NCBI RefSeq assembly: GCF_000619825.1 | Contig: NZ_JHUW01000007.1 | Coordinates: 62,001-126,000 of the forward strand | Reading direction: 5' to 3' | DNA length: 64,000 bases | From: Prevotella sp. MA2016 | GTDB taxonomy: Bacteria; Bacteroidota; Bacteroidia; Bacteroidales; Bacteroidaceae | In this document: piece by piece, positions 49,731 to 58,575 of the stretch | How the letters are laid out: every line of letters starts with the position of its first letter | Position numbering within the stretch: the stretch's first letter is position 1 | Position numbers and translations under genes: made by a program | The notes under the pieces: model-generated | What the model saw: only the letters and a program-made list of their open reading frames with translations | Told to the model about the DNA's origin: nothing | Database searches by the model: none

Positions 49731-50915
49731 ATGAAAGAATTAGCACTCAAGTACGGATGTAATCCTAATCAGAAGCCCTCGCGCATTTTTATGACCGAGG
49801 GTGAACTCCCCATCGAAGTTATCAACGGTCGTCCTGGATATATCAACTTCCTCGACGCCTTCAACGCCTGGCAGCTGGTCAAGGAGCTCAAGGCCGCTAC
49901 AGGTCTGCCTGCTGCCGCTTCGTTCAAGCACGTCAGCCCTGCTGGTGCTGCAGTAGGTCTGCCTCTGAGCGACACATTGAAAAAGATCTACTTTGTTGAC
50001 GATGTGAAAGACCTCGATGAGAGTCCTATCGCTTGTGCTTATGCCCGCGCCCGTGGTGCCGACCGCATGTCGAGCTATGGCGACTTTGTTGCCCTGAGCG
50101 ACACCTGCGATGCCACTACAGCCAAACTGCTGAAGCGTGAGGTGAGCGATGGTGTGATTGCACCCGATTTTACTCCTGAGGCTATCGAGATACTGAAAGA
50201 CAAGCGTAAGGGTACCTACAACGTGATTAAGATTGATCCTACCTACGTACCCGAGCCTATCGAGCGCAAGCAGGTATTCGGCATCACCTTCGAACAGGGT
50301 CGCAACGAGATTAAGCTCGACGACGACGCTCTCTTCGAGAACATGCCTACACAGAACAAGACATTCACACCAGAGGCTAAGCGCGACCTGATCATCGCTC
50401 TTATCACCCTGAAATATACTCAGAGTAACTCTGTATGCTATGTGAAGGACGGTCAGGCCATTGGTATCGGTGCTGGTCAGCAGAGCCGTATCCACTGCAC
50501 CCGTCTGGCTGGCAACAAGGCTGATATCTGGTGGCTGCGCCAGCACCCCAAAGTAATGAATCTGCCTTTCATCGACAACATTCGTCGTGCCGATCGCGAT
50601 AACACCATCGATGTGTATATCTCAGAAGACCACGACGACGTACTGCGTGATGGCACCTGGCAGCAGTTCTTCAAGGAGAAGCCCGAGGTGCTGACGATGG
50701 AAGAAAAGAAGGCTTGGATTGCTCAGAACACCAAGGTGGCTCTGGGTAGCGACGCTTTCTTCCCCTTTGGCGACAATATCGAGCGTGCCCACAAGAGTGG
50801 CGTAGAGTTCATTGCTCAGGCTGGTGGCTCTGTACGCGACGACAATGTCATTGAGACTTGCGATAAGTATGGTATCGCAATGGCGTTTACAGGTGTACGT
50901 CTGTTCCACCATTAA
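49731..50915 (+). CDS. Phosphoribosylaminoimidazolecarboxamide (AICAR) formyltransferase, stand-alone
   Basis: 394 residues. It transfers a formyl group from 10-formyl-THF to AICAR in purine synthesis. The chain matches only the transformylase part of PurH: KYGCNPNQKPSRIF, SFKHVSPAGAAVGLPLS (the Lys-His active-site pair), SYGDFVALSDTCD, VCYVKDGQAIGIGAGQQSRIHCTRLAG, LGSDAFFPFGDNIERA and QAGGSVRDD. The IMP cyclohydrolase domain (about 190 residues) is absent, so that step must come from another gene. Two further genes follow in the same direction. Confidence 0.92.
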   Translation: MKELALKYGCNPNQKPSRIFMTEGELPIEVINGRPGYINFLDAFNAWQLVKELKAATGLPAAASFKHVSPAGAAVGLPLSDTLKKIYFVDDVKDLDESPIACAYARARGADRMSSYGDFVALSDTCDATTAKLLKREVSDGVIAPDFTPEAIEILKDKRKGTYNVIKIDPTYVPEPIERKQVFGITFEQGRNEIKLDDDALFENMPTQNKTFTPEAKRDLIIALITLKYTQSNSVCYVKDGQAIGIGAGQQSRIHCTRLAGNKADIWWLRQHPKVMNLPFIDNIRRADRDNTIDVYISEDHDDVLRDGTWQQFFKEKPEVLTMEEKKAWIAQNTKVALGSDAFFPFGDNIERAHKSGVEFIAQAGGSVRDDNVIETCDKYGIAMAFTGVRLFHH

Positions 50916-50933
50916 TCTAGAAGAACTAGAATC

Positions 50934-51122
50934 ATGGACGACTTTCAGAACATCCTTGAAAACGGCATCAACTTCGGACGTGGAGGTGACAAGCCGAAAG
51001 ACGATGGCAAGGTGAAAACCAAAGCCAAGAAGAAAAAGTATATCACTGGTGCTCACGGTAGTGGCTCTGCTAGGCAGAAAGCCAAATACCGTGAGCAACG
51101 GGCCAACAGGCATAAGAAATAA
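50934..51122 (+). CDS. Small basic protein, unknown function
   Basis: 62 residues, 18 bp after the AICAR transformylase gene. It begins MDDFQNILENGINFGRGG and then is Lys/Arg/Gly-rich and probably disordered (KVKTKAKKKKYITGAHGSGS, ending ANRHKK). It could bind RNA or the ribosome, judging only from charge. No family recognised. Spacing and codon use agree with a real gene. Confidence 0.65.
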   Translation: MDDFQNILENGINFGRGGDKPKDDGKVKTKAKKKKYITGAHGSGSARQKAKYREQRANRHKK

Positions 51123-51145
51123 AAGAAACAACTTTTTAGGAACAA

Positions 51146-52402
51146 ATGAAACTACTAAAACTCATCTTAGTTACAACCCTACTCTGCAGCACGAACCTGC
51201 TTCGTGCGCAGAAGTATGTGGGTGGCGACATCTCGCTATTATCGAGATATGAGGAGAATGGCGCTAACTACAAAGACAAAGACGGACAGAAGATTACAGA
51301 TGTGCTTGGTTTCATGAAGGAGCAAGGCATGAATGCCATGCGTGTACGCTTGTTTGTAGAACCCGACATTGCTACCCAGGAGGAAAAAGGCCAAGGCGTA
51401 TGCCAGGATTTGGATTACGTCATCAAACTTGGAAAGAAAATAAAAGATGCCGGTCTGAAGTTCATGCTCGACTTCCACTATAGCGATACATGGGCCGATC
51501 CTGAGAAGCAGAGAGTACCAGCCTCATGGATAGTGATCAACACACCTGTCTATGAGTACATCTACAACTATACCAAGGAGAGTCTTCAAGCTCTGGTAGA
51601 TGCTGGGGCCACCCCCGACTTTATTCAGACTGGAAATGAGATCAGCTTCGGCATGTTATGGGATGGCTGCAAGGTAAGCGCCAACAGCAATTGGGACGCG
51701 TACCTCGACACCAACTGGAACTCTCTGGCCACAGCCCTCAAGAATGCCGGCAAAGCCTGCCGTGAGATCTGTCCTGATGCCAAGATTATCATCCACACCG
51801 AACAGTGTGCCAATAATCCTACACTCGACGTAGCATTCTATAACCGCATCAAAGACAACGCCATTGACTACGACATCATTGGCGTATCGTACTATCCGTA
51901 CTTTAAAGGTCCTATCTCTCATCTTGACAACGGACTGGGTCAGCTCGAAAAGAACTTCCCTGACAAGACCATCATGGTTGTAGAGACTGGCTGCAGCTAT
52001 CACTACTCAGTAGGCGATAAGGACAAGCAATACTATCCCCTGACCTACGAAGGTCAACGCCAGTTTACCGAAGAGCTCATCACCATGCTCAACAAACATC
52101 AGAACGTAAAAGGCTTGTTCTGGTGGTTCCTTGAAGCCAATGAATACGGTCTGGATTGGGCAACCCAACGCGTCACTGATGAATGGTATAACGCATCGCT
52201 GTTCGACAACGAGACAGGCAGAGCCCTTCCGGCTTTATACGAGCTGAAGAACTTCAGCACCACCAGCTCTGGGATTCAGGGTATCAAGAATGAGAAAGAC
52301 AAGAACTCCGTTTGGTATGCTTTAGATGGCAGACGAATAGACCATCACCCCACTAAGAGTGGCATCTACATCAACAATGGAAAGAAAAAAATAGTTCGCT
52401 AA
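51146..52402 (+). CDS. Secreted arabinogalactan endo-beta-1,4-galactanase, GH53
   Basis: 418 residues. Signal peptide MKLLKLILVTTLLCSTNLLRAQ. GH53 TIM barrel: GADISxL-type start seen as GGDISLLSRYEENG, NAMRVRLFVEP, LKFMLDFHYSDTWADPEKQ, acid/base Glu in IQTGNEISFGMLW, nucleophile Glu in MVVETGCSY. It cuts beta-1,4-galactan side chains of pectin, in keeping with the PL10 lyase. The last 40 residues (SVWYALDGRRIDHHP then GIYINNGKKKIVR) form a short C-terminal tail like those of many Prevotella secreted proteins, possibly a type IX signal. Its last codons form the left arm of the terminator. Confidence 0.94.
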   Translation: MKLLKLILVTTLLCSTNLLRAQKYVGGDISLLSRYEENGANYKDKDGQKITDVLGFMKEQGMNAMRVRLFVEPDIATQEEKGQGVCQDLDYVIKLGKKIKDAGLKFMLDFHYSDTWADPEKQRVPASWIVINTPVYEYIYNYTKESLQALVDAGATPDFIQTGNEISFGMLWDGCKVSANSNWDAYLDTNWNSLATALKNAGKACREICPDAKIIIHTEQCANNPTLDVAFYNRIKDNAIDYDIIGVSYYPYFKGPISHLDNGLGQLEKNFPDKTIMVVETGCSYHYSVGDKDKQYYPLTYEGQRQFTEELITMLNKHQNVKGLFWWFLEANEYGLDWATQRVTDEWYNASLFDNETGRALPALYELKNFSTTSSGIQGIKNEKDKNSVWYALDGRRIDHHPTKSGIYINNGKKKIVR

Positions 52403-52426
52403 CGTTTAGCGAACTATTTTTATCGT
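52391..52426. terminator. Bidirectional terminator between GH53 and tolC-like genes
   Basis: ATAGTTCGCTA pairs with TAGCGAACTAT with A- and T-runs on either side. The left arm encodes the final Ile-Val-Arg and stop of GH53. Confidence 0.9.
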
Positions 52427-53758
52427 TTAGAAATTCAGATCCCTTCCTCGATAGAACTCTAAGAGCGCATGCTGGTAGAGGTTCTCATATCTAGCCTGAA
52501 CCAGATCAGATTCCGACTTAAGGTAGTTATTCTTTGCCTCATTAAACTCAGTGATGTTCGACTTGCCATTTTCGTATTTGGCTTGCATCAACTCAAAAGC
52601 ATCCTTCGAACTCTGAACAGCCTCTGCCGAACTACGTGTCTTTGACTGGGCATTCACTGCATTGTAGTACACCTGCTGTATTTCCTTATACAGCGTCTTC
52701 TTTGTATTGTCGAGCTGCAGCTGCTGGTTAGCCTGATCGATGCGAGCACTACGAATACGGTTGCGCGTCTGGAATCGATTGAAGATAGGTACACTCAGGT
52801 TCAGACCAATGTACTGACTGAAGTTGTTCTCCAACTGCTTGTTGAAGCTATCAGCCTTAAAGCCTGATGTGGTGTAATAGTTGGTACCCAATCCACCACT
52901 GAGCGACAAGGTTGGATAATGCCCAGCCTGCGCAATCTTGATGCTATGCTCAGTGCCCTTCAGCTTCAGCTGCTGCGACAGGATCTCAGGCTTCACGCCC
53001 AGAGCCTCTGCATAAACCTGATCAGGAGTTACCATCCCATCTTGCACAGCAAGTCTGTCCAGTTCCTCTAGGCTGGGACGAACGATTGTGAAGTCCTCTG
53101 GCGATGGCAGTTCCAATAGCTGTGTCAGTGAGAGCACGGCCAACTTCAGATTGTTATCCGCCTGGGTAGCAGTGAGCTTGCTGTTAGCCAGCGTAGCTTT
53201 CTGCTGTGAGAGTTCTGCCCCACTCGCCTTACCATTGTTTACGAAGGCCTGCAGACGTGCCACCTGAGCCGAATCGATTGCTATCTGACGATGTGCCACA
53301 TCAGCCATCTCCATATCATAGAGTATCTGCACATAAGCCTGTGCCACCTGCATACGGATATCATCTTTAGCCTTCTCCAAATCAGCTGTAGCAGCCTCCA
53401 GGTTCAACTGACTCAGCTTGATCTGGTTAGGAATCTCGAAACCAGTAAACAAAGGTACACTGGCTCCCAACTGCAGCGACGTGCTGCTAGTGTTGGTATT
53501 GGTATAAGTATTCTGAGCCGTCAAACCACGACCGAATGAGAAGTTCTGTCCCAAACTGGCACTCAAGTCTGGCAGTCTTGAGTTTTTGGCTGACGACAGC
53601 TGTACCTCCTGCTGGCGGCACTGGTTCTGCTGCTGCTTGATGCTGATATTATGCTCAATAGCATAGTCGCAGCATTCACGCAAAGACCAAGGATTCTTCT
53701 GGGCCAGCATGTCTTGCCCTACTAATACAAGGCATGCTAGAATTATATTCTTTTTCAT
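52427..53758 (-). CDS. TolC-family outer-membrane efflux protein
   Basis: 443 residues. Signal peptide MKKNIILACLVLVGQDMLAQ. Two OEP repeats with long coiled coils are visible (SIKQQQNQCRQQEVQLSSAK, then RIRSARIDQANQQLQLDNTK). The family end FELMQAKYENGKSNITEFNEAKNNYLKSESDLVQARYE is complete. It forms the outer-membrane channel of a tripartite exporter with the membrane-fusion protein (6-bp gap) and the MacB-like permeases upstream. Last gene of the nine-gene run. Confidence 0.94.
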   Translation of the reverse strand: MKKNIILACLVLVGQDMLAQKNPWSLRECCDYAIEHNISIKQQQNQCRQQEVQLSSAKNSRLPDLSASLGQNFSFGRGLTAQNTYTNTNTSSTSLQLGASVPLFTGFEIPNQIKLSQLNLEAATADLEKAKDDIRMQVAQAYVQILYDMEMADVAHRQIAIDSAQVARLQAFVNNGKASGAELSQQKATLANSKLTATQADNNLKLAVLSLTQLLELPSPEDFTIVRPSLEELDRLAVQDGMVTPDQVYAEALGVKPEILSQQLKLKGTEHSIKIAQAGHYPTLSLSGGLGTNYYTTSGFKADSFNKQLENNFSQYIGLNLSVPIFNRFQTRNRIRSARIDQANQQLQLDNTKKTLYKEIQQVYYNAVNAQSKTRSSAEAVQSSKDAFELMQAKYENGKSNITEFNEAKNNYLKSESDLVQARYENLYQHALLEFYRGRDLNF

Positions 53759-53764
53759 AACCGT

Positions 53765-54877
53765 TTATTTTTCTTTGTCATCTGCTACAATCTCAGGGCC
53801 ACGTACCTTTTCCTTGGCTGTGATGCCCTTCTTGATTTCGATATTCACACCATCAGAGAGACCAGTCTCAACATAAGTACGATCGTAAGTCTTATTCTTA
53901 CCCTCGCCCTTCACGACATATACAAAGGTGCTGTCGCCGCTAAACTCGATAGCGCTTTCAGGGATGCTGAGCACCTTATCGGCTCTAGCCAACACGATTT
54001 CGGCATTAGCGCTGTAGCCAGAGCGGATCTTCCCACCCTCAACCAATTTCACGGCTGCCTTGATCTCAAACTGGTTGGCACCATTGCTCTCCACAGCCTT
54101 TGGCGATACATACTCCAGTGCAGCATCAAACTTCAGGTCCTGCAGGGCACCGATGGTAATCTTCATGTTCATGCCGTTCACCAGCTGTCCAACCTCTGTC
54201 TCGTCGATATTACCACGGAAAATAAGGTCGTTCATGTTAGCCACAGTGGCAATTGTAGTACCATCATTAAAGGTGTTAGAGAGGATGACCGAGTTACCCA
54301 CCTTCACAGGAATATCGAGGATAACACCGCTGATGGTTGAGCGGATGAGCGTAGATGACGCCTTGGCATTCGACTTCGACACACCGTCGCGCACCACCTC
54401 AAGCGCATCCTGTGCAGCCAGTTTCTCGTGCTTGGCCTGACTCAGGTTGATTTTCACCTTATCAAACTCATCTGCCGATACAAGATTCTGCTTGAAGAGG
54501 TTCTCCTCGCGCTGGAAGTCGGTCTCGGCCTGTTTCAGGTTGATCTCAGCAAGACGCACACGCATCTCGGCACTCGACAGCTGAGCCATGTCAGGAATCA
54601 CCTTCACCTTGGCTATCACGTCGCCGGCATTCACATAGTCGCCTGGCTCCTTCAGCAGTTCACTGATGATACCCGAAATCTGGGGTTTGATGTTCACCTC
54701 ATTGCGTGGCTCAATCTTACCGGTGATAATGGTTGTTTTCTGGATGCTGTCGAGCTTTGGAGTAAACTCGTTGTAAACAACTTCCTTGGGTTGGCTCTTC
54801 TGCCAGAGGAACACGAAGGTTCCGATGAAAATCAGCGCTACGATAGCGACGATAATCAGTTTGCTGTACTTTTTCAT
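53765..54877 (-). CDS. MacA/HlyD-family periplasmic adaptor
   Basis: 370 residues. One N-terminal membrane helix (LIIVAIVALIFIGTFVFLW). A lipoyl half (TGKIEPRNEVNIKPQISGIISELLKEPGDYVNAGDVIAKV), a coiled-coil hairpin (AEINLKQAETDFQREENLFKQN..), the second lipoyl half (ISGVILDIPVKVGNSVI) and the beta-barrel/membrane-proximal part follow in order. It should bridge the MacB-like permeases and the TolC-like channel. Confidence 0.93.
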   Translation of the reverse strand: MKKYSKLIIVAIVALIFIGTFVFLWQKSQPKEVVYNEFTPKLDSIQKTTIITGKIEPRNEVNIKPQISGIISELLKEPGDYVNAGDVIAKVKVIPDMAQLSSAEMRVRLAEINLKQAETDFQREENLFKQNLVSADEFDKVKINLSQAKHEKLAAQDALEVVRDGVSKSNAKASSTLIRSTISGVILDIPVKVGNSVILSNTFNDGTTIATVANMNDLIFRGNIDETEVGQLVNGMNMKITIGALQDLKFDAALEYVSPKAVESNGANQFEIKAAVKLVEGGKIRSGYSANAEIVLARADKVLSIPESAIEFSGDSTFVYVVKGEGKNKTYDRTYVETGLSDGVNIEIKKGITAKEKVRGPEIVADDKEK

Positions 54878-54916
54878 ATCTTTTAGTTTTTAATTTTTAT
54901 ATTCTATTATTTAATG

Positions 54917-56161
54917 TTACTCATCGCGCATGGCGTCAACGGGTTTGATGCTCATCGCTCTTGCAGCAGGGGCCAGACCTGCCATCACACCCAGCGAACT
55001 TACAACGAAGGCGCAGAAGATGGCTGTCCAGAATCCTATCTGGAAATGTGCTGCAACAATACCATCCTCGGTATTTGCCATCTCCAGCATCTGCAGTATC
55101 ATCACTCCGAAGAGGATGCCACTCATACCCGCCACCAGAGTCAGTACGATACTCTCAGAGATAATCTGCGACAGTATCATCTTTGGTGTAGCACCGATGG
55201 CACGTCGGATGCCTATCTCAGTGGTTCGTTCACGCACGGTCACCATCATAATATTAGACACGCCGATGGCACCTGCCAACAAGGTTCCAAGACCTACCAG
55301 CCAGATGAGGAAGTTGACACCCCTAAAGAGGTTGTCAAGCAACTGGAAGAGCACCTCGGTATTGAATGTGATGATGCCCTGTTCGTCGGTAGGATCGATA
55401 TAATGCGCTCTGGCGATGGTCTCGCGGATACGGTCGGTAATCGAACTCATCACGACACCAGGCCTACCGGTGGCTGCAATCATGTCAACAGCATTACCAC
55501 GGTTAAAGGCAGCCTGCATCAGTGTCAGAGGCAGTGTAATACGCTCTTCAGAGCGCCCACCCAGGGATACACCACCCGAGCTGTAGTCCACGCCTATCAC
55601 CTCATAATAAGTAGAGTCCACGCGGATCTTCTTACCACAGGGGTCGCCACCCTCCTTAAACAGATCTTTGTATATCTTCTTACCAATCACGCACACCTTG
55701 CGATGTTCAGCGATGTCCATATCATTGATGAAACGACCATAGTACATCTTCGGTGTCACAATGTTCACCATCTCAGGCACGGCACCTTGCATATTGGGCG
55801 TTGTCTTCTGATCGCCATAGTAGGCTGTCGAGCCACGTCCCATCAGGATCGGGGCTACCGCATCCAACTCTGGCACCATCTGCTTCAGGCGCTCCACATC
55901 CTTATATTCCATATACCAGTGGCGTCCCTTCTTGAAACCTTTAAAAGGCTTTGAGGTTTCTTGTGCACCAATCACAACAGTGTTCTGGGCAAAGCCTTCG
56001 AAGTTCTTCTCGAGCATCTCCTTCAGTCCCTGTCCGCCACCCATCAGGGCCACGAGCATGAACACGCCCCAGAACACGCCGAAGCCAGTAAGAAACGACC
56101 GTGACTTGTTGCGTGTCAACGTGTCGATGATTTCTCTATAACTATCTAAATCTATTCTCAT
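54917..56161 (-). CDS. MacB-like ABC permease, second
   Basis: 414 residues from the ATG at 56161 (a TTG two codons earlier only extends the frame). One helix near 25-45 (GFGVFWGVFMLVALMGGG), a periplasmic MacB core domain (about 50-280) and three C-terminal FtsX-type helices (LIWLVGLGTLLAGAIGVSNIMMVTVRERTTEIGIRRAIGA). There is no ATPase domain; that is the separate gene at 57451. Its partner is the first permease upstream; the two are different but similarly built, suggesting a heterodimer. Confidence 0.92.
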   Translation of the reverse strand: MRIDLDSYREIIDTLTRNKSRSFLTGFGVFWGVFMLVALMGGGQGLKEMLEKNFEGFAQNTVVIGAQETSKPFKGFKKGRHWYMEYKDVERLKQMVPELDAVAPILMGRGSTAYYGDQKTTPNMQGAVPEMVNIVTPKMYYGRFINDMDIAEHRKVCVIGKKIYKDLFKEGGDPCGKKIRVDSTYYEVIGVDYSSGGVSLGGRSEERITLPLTLMQAAFNRGNAVDMIAATGRPGVVMSSITDRIRETIARAHYIDPTDEQGIITFNTEVLFQLLDNLFRGVNFLIWLVGLGTLLAGAIGVSNIMMVTVRERTTEIGIRRAIGATPKMILSQIISESIVLTLVAGMSGILFGVMILQMLEMANTEDGIVAAHFQIGFWTAIFCAFVVSSLGVMAGLAPAARAMSIKPVDAMRDE

Positions 56162-56184
56162 TGTCAATATTCATTTTTCAATGT

Positions 56185-57444
56185 TTAATCGGCACGAAGG
56201 GCCTCTATAGGACGAATACGACTGGCTTTATAGGCGGGGATGAGTCCTGCAAAGGTACCAGCTATCACCATCACCATCGTAGCTTCTATACATACATCGA
56301 GGCCTACAGTAGGATTGAGAAACATAGTGGCCTGGAACAAGCCTGTATCGATGGTCTCATGACCTAGCGTGGCATCCATATATTCATTGGCCAGCACGCC
56401 CAGCACCATACCCACATAACCAAAGAAGGTGGTGATGATGATACTCTCTACGATAATCATTCTGAGGACGCTCCAGGGCTTGGCACCTATAGCCTTGCGG
56501 ATACCGAACTCATGGGTACGCTCCTTCACGGTGATCAGCATGATATTGCTCACGCCAACGATACCAGAGAGCAGGGTGAACAATCCTACCACCCACAGGG
56601 CAGTACGGATGATGCCGAGTGCATTCTCCATCTGCATACTCTGGGTATAGCCGTTCCATATCCAGATGGCACGCTCATCCTCAGGATGTGCTGTGTGGTT
56701 ACTGTTCAGACGGCGACGAAGCGTATTCTCAAAGGCATCATTATCCTTTTCGGTCTTCAGGCCATGGAAGGTGAACTCAATATTACCGATACTATTGTTC
56801 TTGGAGCCAAAGATACTCTTAATGGTAGAATAAGCGGCATAGGCCGAGCTCTCACCATCTTCAGGTGTCTTGTAGATGCCCACCACCTTGAACGACAGGT
56901 CGCCCACCTTCACCGTCTTACCCAGCATGGTCTTCATATCCTTGGGTTCGAGCTCCTCGGCCTGTTTGTGACTCAGCACGAGCACCTTGCGCTTCTCCTT
57001 CATGTCAATGTCATTGATATGACGACCACAAATCAGATCGCGCTTCAGAATACTGCTGTGGATGGGATAGACACCCATGATCTGCAGATTGGTGAGAAAC
57101 TGCTCACCGTAGTTCACGGTCACATTATGGTAATAGACGGCTCCTACAGCATCGATATGCTTTGAGAACTCTGTCTCGGTAGCAGCCAGGTCTTGCGTGT
57201 TCAGCTCGATGTTGCGGCCCTCGGTCAATCCCTTATAGGCTTTCGAGGTACGCCCACCATAGAGCTCCATCGAGTTAGTGAGCCAGTTGCCGGCCTGCTG
57301 CATGTTGGCATTGATGAGTCCGTTGCCGGCTCCCAACAGCACGATGAGCATAAAGATGCCCCACGCCACAGCAAAGCCTGTGAGCGAAGTGCGCAGCTTA
57401 TTGCGCCTTGCTGTCTGCCATATTTCAGTTATTATATCGTGCAT
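56185..57444 (-). CDS. MacB-like ABC permease, first
   Basis: 419 residues. Layout as for its neighbour: N-terminal helix (TSLTGFAVAWGIFMLIVLLGAG), MacB periplasmic core, and FtsX domain (GIVGVSNIMLITVKERTHEFGIRKAIGA) with three helices at the end. It follows the ATPase gene by 6 bp and is followed by the second permease after 23 bp of AT-rich junction sequence. Export of a toxic compound, peptide or lipoprotein is possible; the cargo is not evident. Confidence 0.92.
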   Translation of the reverse strand: MHDIITEIWQTARRNKLRTSLTGFAVAWGIFMLIVLLGAGNGLINANMQQAGNWLTNSMELYGGRTSKAYKGLTEGRNIELNTQDLAATETEFSKHIDAVGAVYYHNVTVNYGEQFLTNLQIMGVYPIHSSILKRDLICGRHINDIDMKEKRKVLVLSHKQAEELEPKDMKTMLGKTVKVGDLSFKVVGIYKTPEDGESSAYAAYSTIKSIFGSKNNSIGNIEFTFHGLKTEKDNDAFENTLRRRLNSNHTAHPEDERAIWIWNGYTQSMQMENALGIIRTALWVVGLFTLLSGIVGVSNIMLITVKERTHEFGIRKAIGAKPWSVLRMIIVESIIITTFFGYVGMVLGVLANEYMDATLGHETIDTGLFQATMFLNPTVGLDVCIEATMVMVIAGTFAGLIPAYKASRIRPIEALRAD

Positions 57445-57450
57445 AGCTTA

Positions 57451-58170
57451 TTATTTCATCATACCATTAATACCAAATGGACTCGAGTTATGGTCGAGAT
57501 TCTCCTCAATATTGCCGATGATACCATCCTTGATGTGTACAATCTTGTTGGTCTCATTGGCCACACCGCTCTCGTGAGTTACCACTACGATGGTCATGCC
57601 TTCATCCTGGTTCAGACTCTTCAGCAGCTGCATCACCTCCACAGATGTCTTCGAGTCGAGTGCACCTGTAGGCTCGTCGGCCAGAATAATCTGTGGCTTG
57701 GTGATGAGAGCTCGGGCTATAGCCACGCGCTGTTTCTGTCCTCCCGACAGCTCATTGGGGTAGTGATCGGCCCAGTCTAGCAGGCCTAAACGGTCCAGAT
57801 ATTCCAAGGCCATCTGATGGCGCTTTTTTCTAGACACCCCCTGATAGAATAACGGCAACTCAACGTTTTCCACGGCGGTTTTGAAAGAGATGAGATTAAA
57901 GCTCTGGAAAATAAAACCTATCATCTTGTTGCGATACTCAGCAGCACGTGTCTCTGAGAGGTTCCAGATGGGTACACCTGCCAACTCATAGCTTCCCGAG
58001 TCGTAGTTATCCAATATACCTAATATATTAAGCAATGTGGATTTACCTGAGCCTGAAGCTCCCATGATGCTGACGAACTCACCTTTCTCGATATCAAGCG
58101 AGATACCTTTCAGCACATGCAATGGCTGAGCACCTTGATAAGTCTTGTTGATGTCTTTTAAATGTATCAT
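57451..58170 (-). CDS. ABC transporter ATPase, MacB/LolD-type
   Basis: 239 residues. Walker A GASGSGKSTLLN, Q-loop IFQSFNLI, signature LSGGQKQRVAIARAL, Walker B ILADEPTGALD and the His switch VVVTHE are all present. It drives the two permeases encoded right after it. It follows the GntR-type regulator by 42 bp, so the regulator may control both the upstream ABC module and this exporter. Confidence 0.94.
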   Translation of the reverse strand: MIHLKDINKTYQGAQPLHVLKGISLDIEKGEFVSIMGASGSGKSTLLNILGILDNYDSGSYELAGVPIWNLSETRAAEYRNKMIGFIFQSFNLISFKTAVENVELPLFYQGVSRKKRHQMALEYLDRLGLLDWADHYPNELSGGQKQRVAIARALITKPQIILADEPTGALDSKTSVEVMQLLKSLNQDEGMTIVVVTHESGVANETNKIVHIKDGIIGNIEENLDHNSSPFGINGMMK

Positions 58171-58212
58171 AAATATTATTTTTTACCTTAGTTTTTGATT
58201 GTTAGACGGATA

Positions 58213-58575
58213 CTACTCAACCGAAGTTGCATCGTAGGCTGATTTAACATCCTCTAACGTTATTCCCAACAGTTGCATCTGTCGGAACAGCTCTGGCAGA
58301 CGTTCTTTCATAAACTCCTGCTTGCGTGCCTTCAGGATCTGCTTCTTAGCGCCTGGGGTTACGAAGTAGCCCAGTCCGCGCTTGTTGTAGATGATTTCCT
58401 CGCGTGCCAACTGTTCGTAGGCTTTTACGGCTGTGTTGGTATTCACCTCCAGCAGCACCGCATACTCACGTACGCTTGGGATGCGATCATCATCTTTATA
58501 TACACCAGATAATATCTCGTCGCACAGGCGATCGGCCATCTGGATGTAGATCGGTTTATCATTTGTAAAAGTCAT
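58213..58575 (-). CDS. GntR-family regulator, YtrA-type
   Basis: 120 residues. N-terminal winged helix: PIYIQMADRLCDEILSGVYKDDDRIPSVREYAVLLEVNTNTAVKAYEQLAREEIIYNKRGLGYFV shown here in parts PIYIQMADRLCDEIL, RIPSVREYAVLLEVN and KAYEQLAREEII. The short helical tail (about 45 residues) is typical of the YtrA subfamily, whose members repress ABC operons such as ytr in Bacillus in response to cell-wall antibiotics. The start overlaps the end of the upstream membrane gene by 17 bp. An inverted repeat of the YtrA type lies at the front of this gene run (61102-61125). Confidence 0.93.
   Translation of the reverse strand: MTFTNDKPIYIQMADRLCDEILSGVYKDDDRIPSVREYAVLLEVNTNTAVKAYEQLAREEIIYNKRGLGYFVTPGAKKQILKARKQEFMKERLPELFRQMQLLGITLEDVKSAYDATSVE

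Noticed and set aside
54914..55954. Plus-strand frame of 346 codons
   Set aside because: It is antisense to a MacB-like permease and translates to His/Thr-rich shadow sequence.
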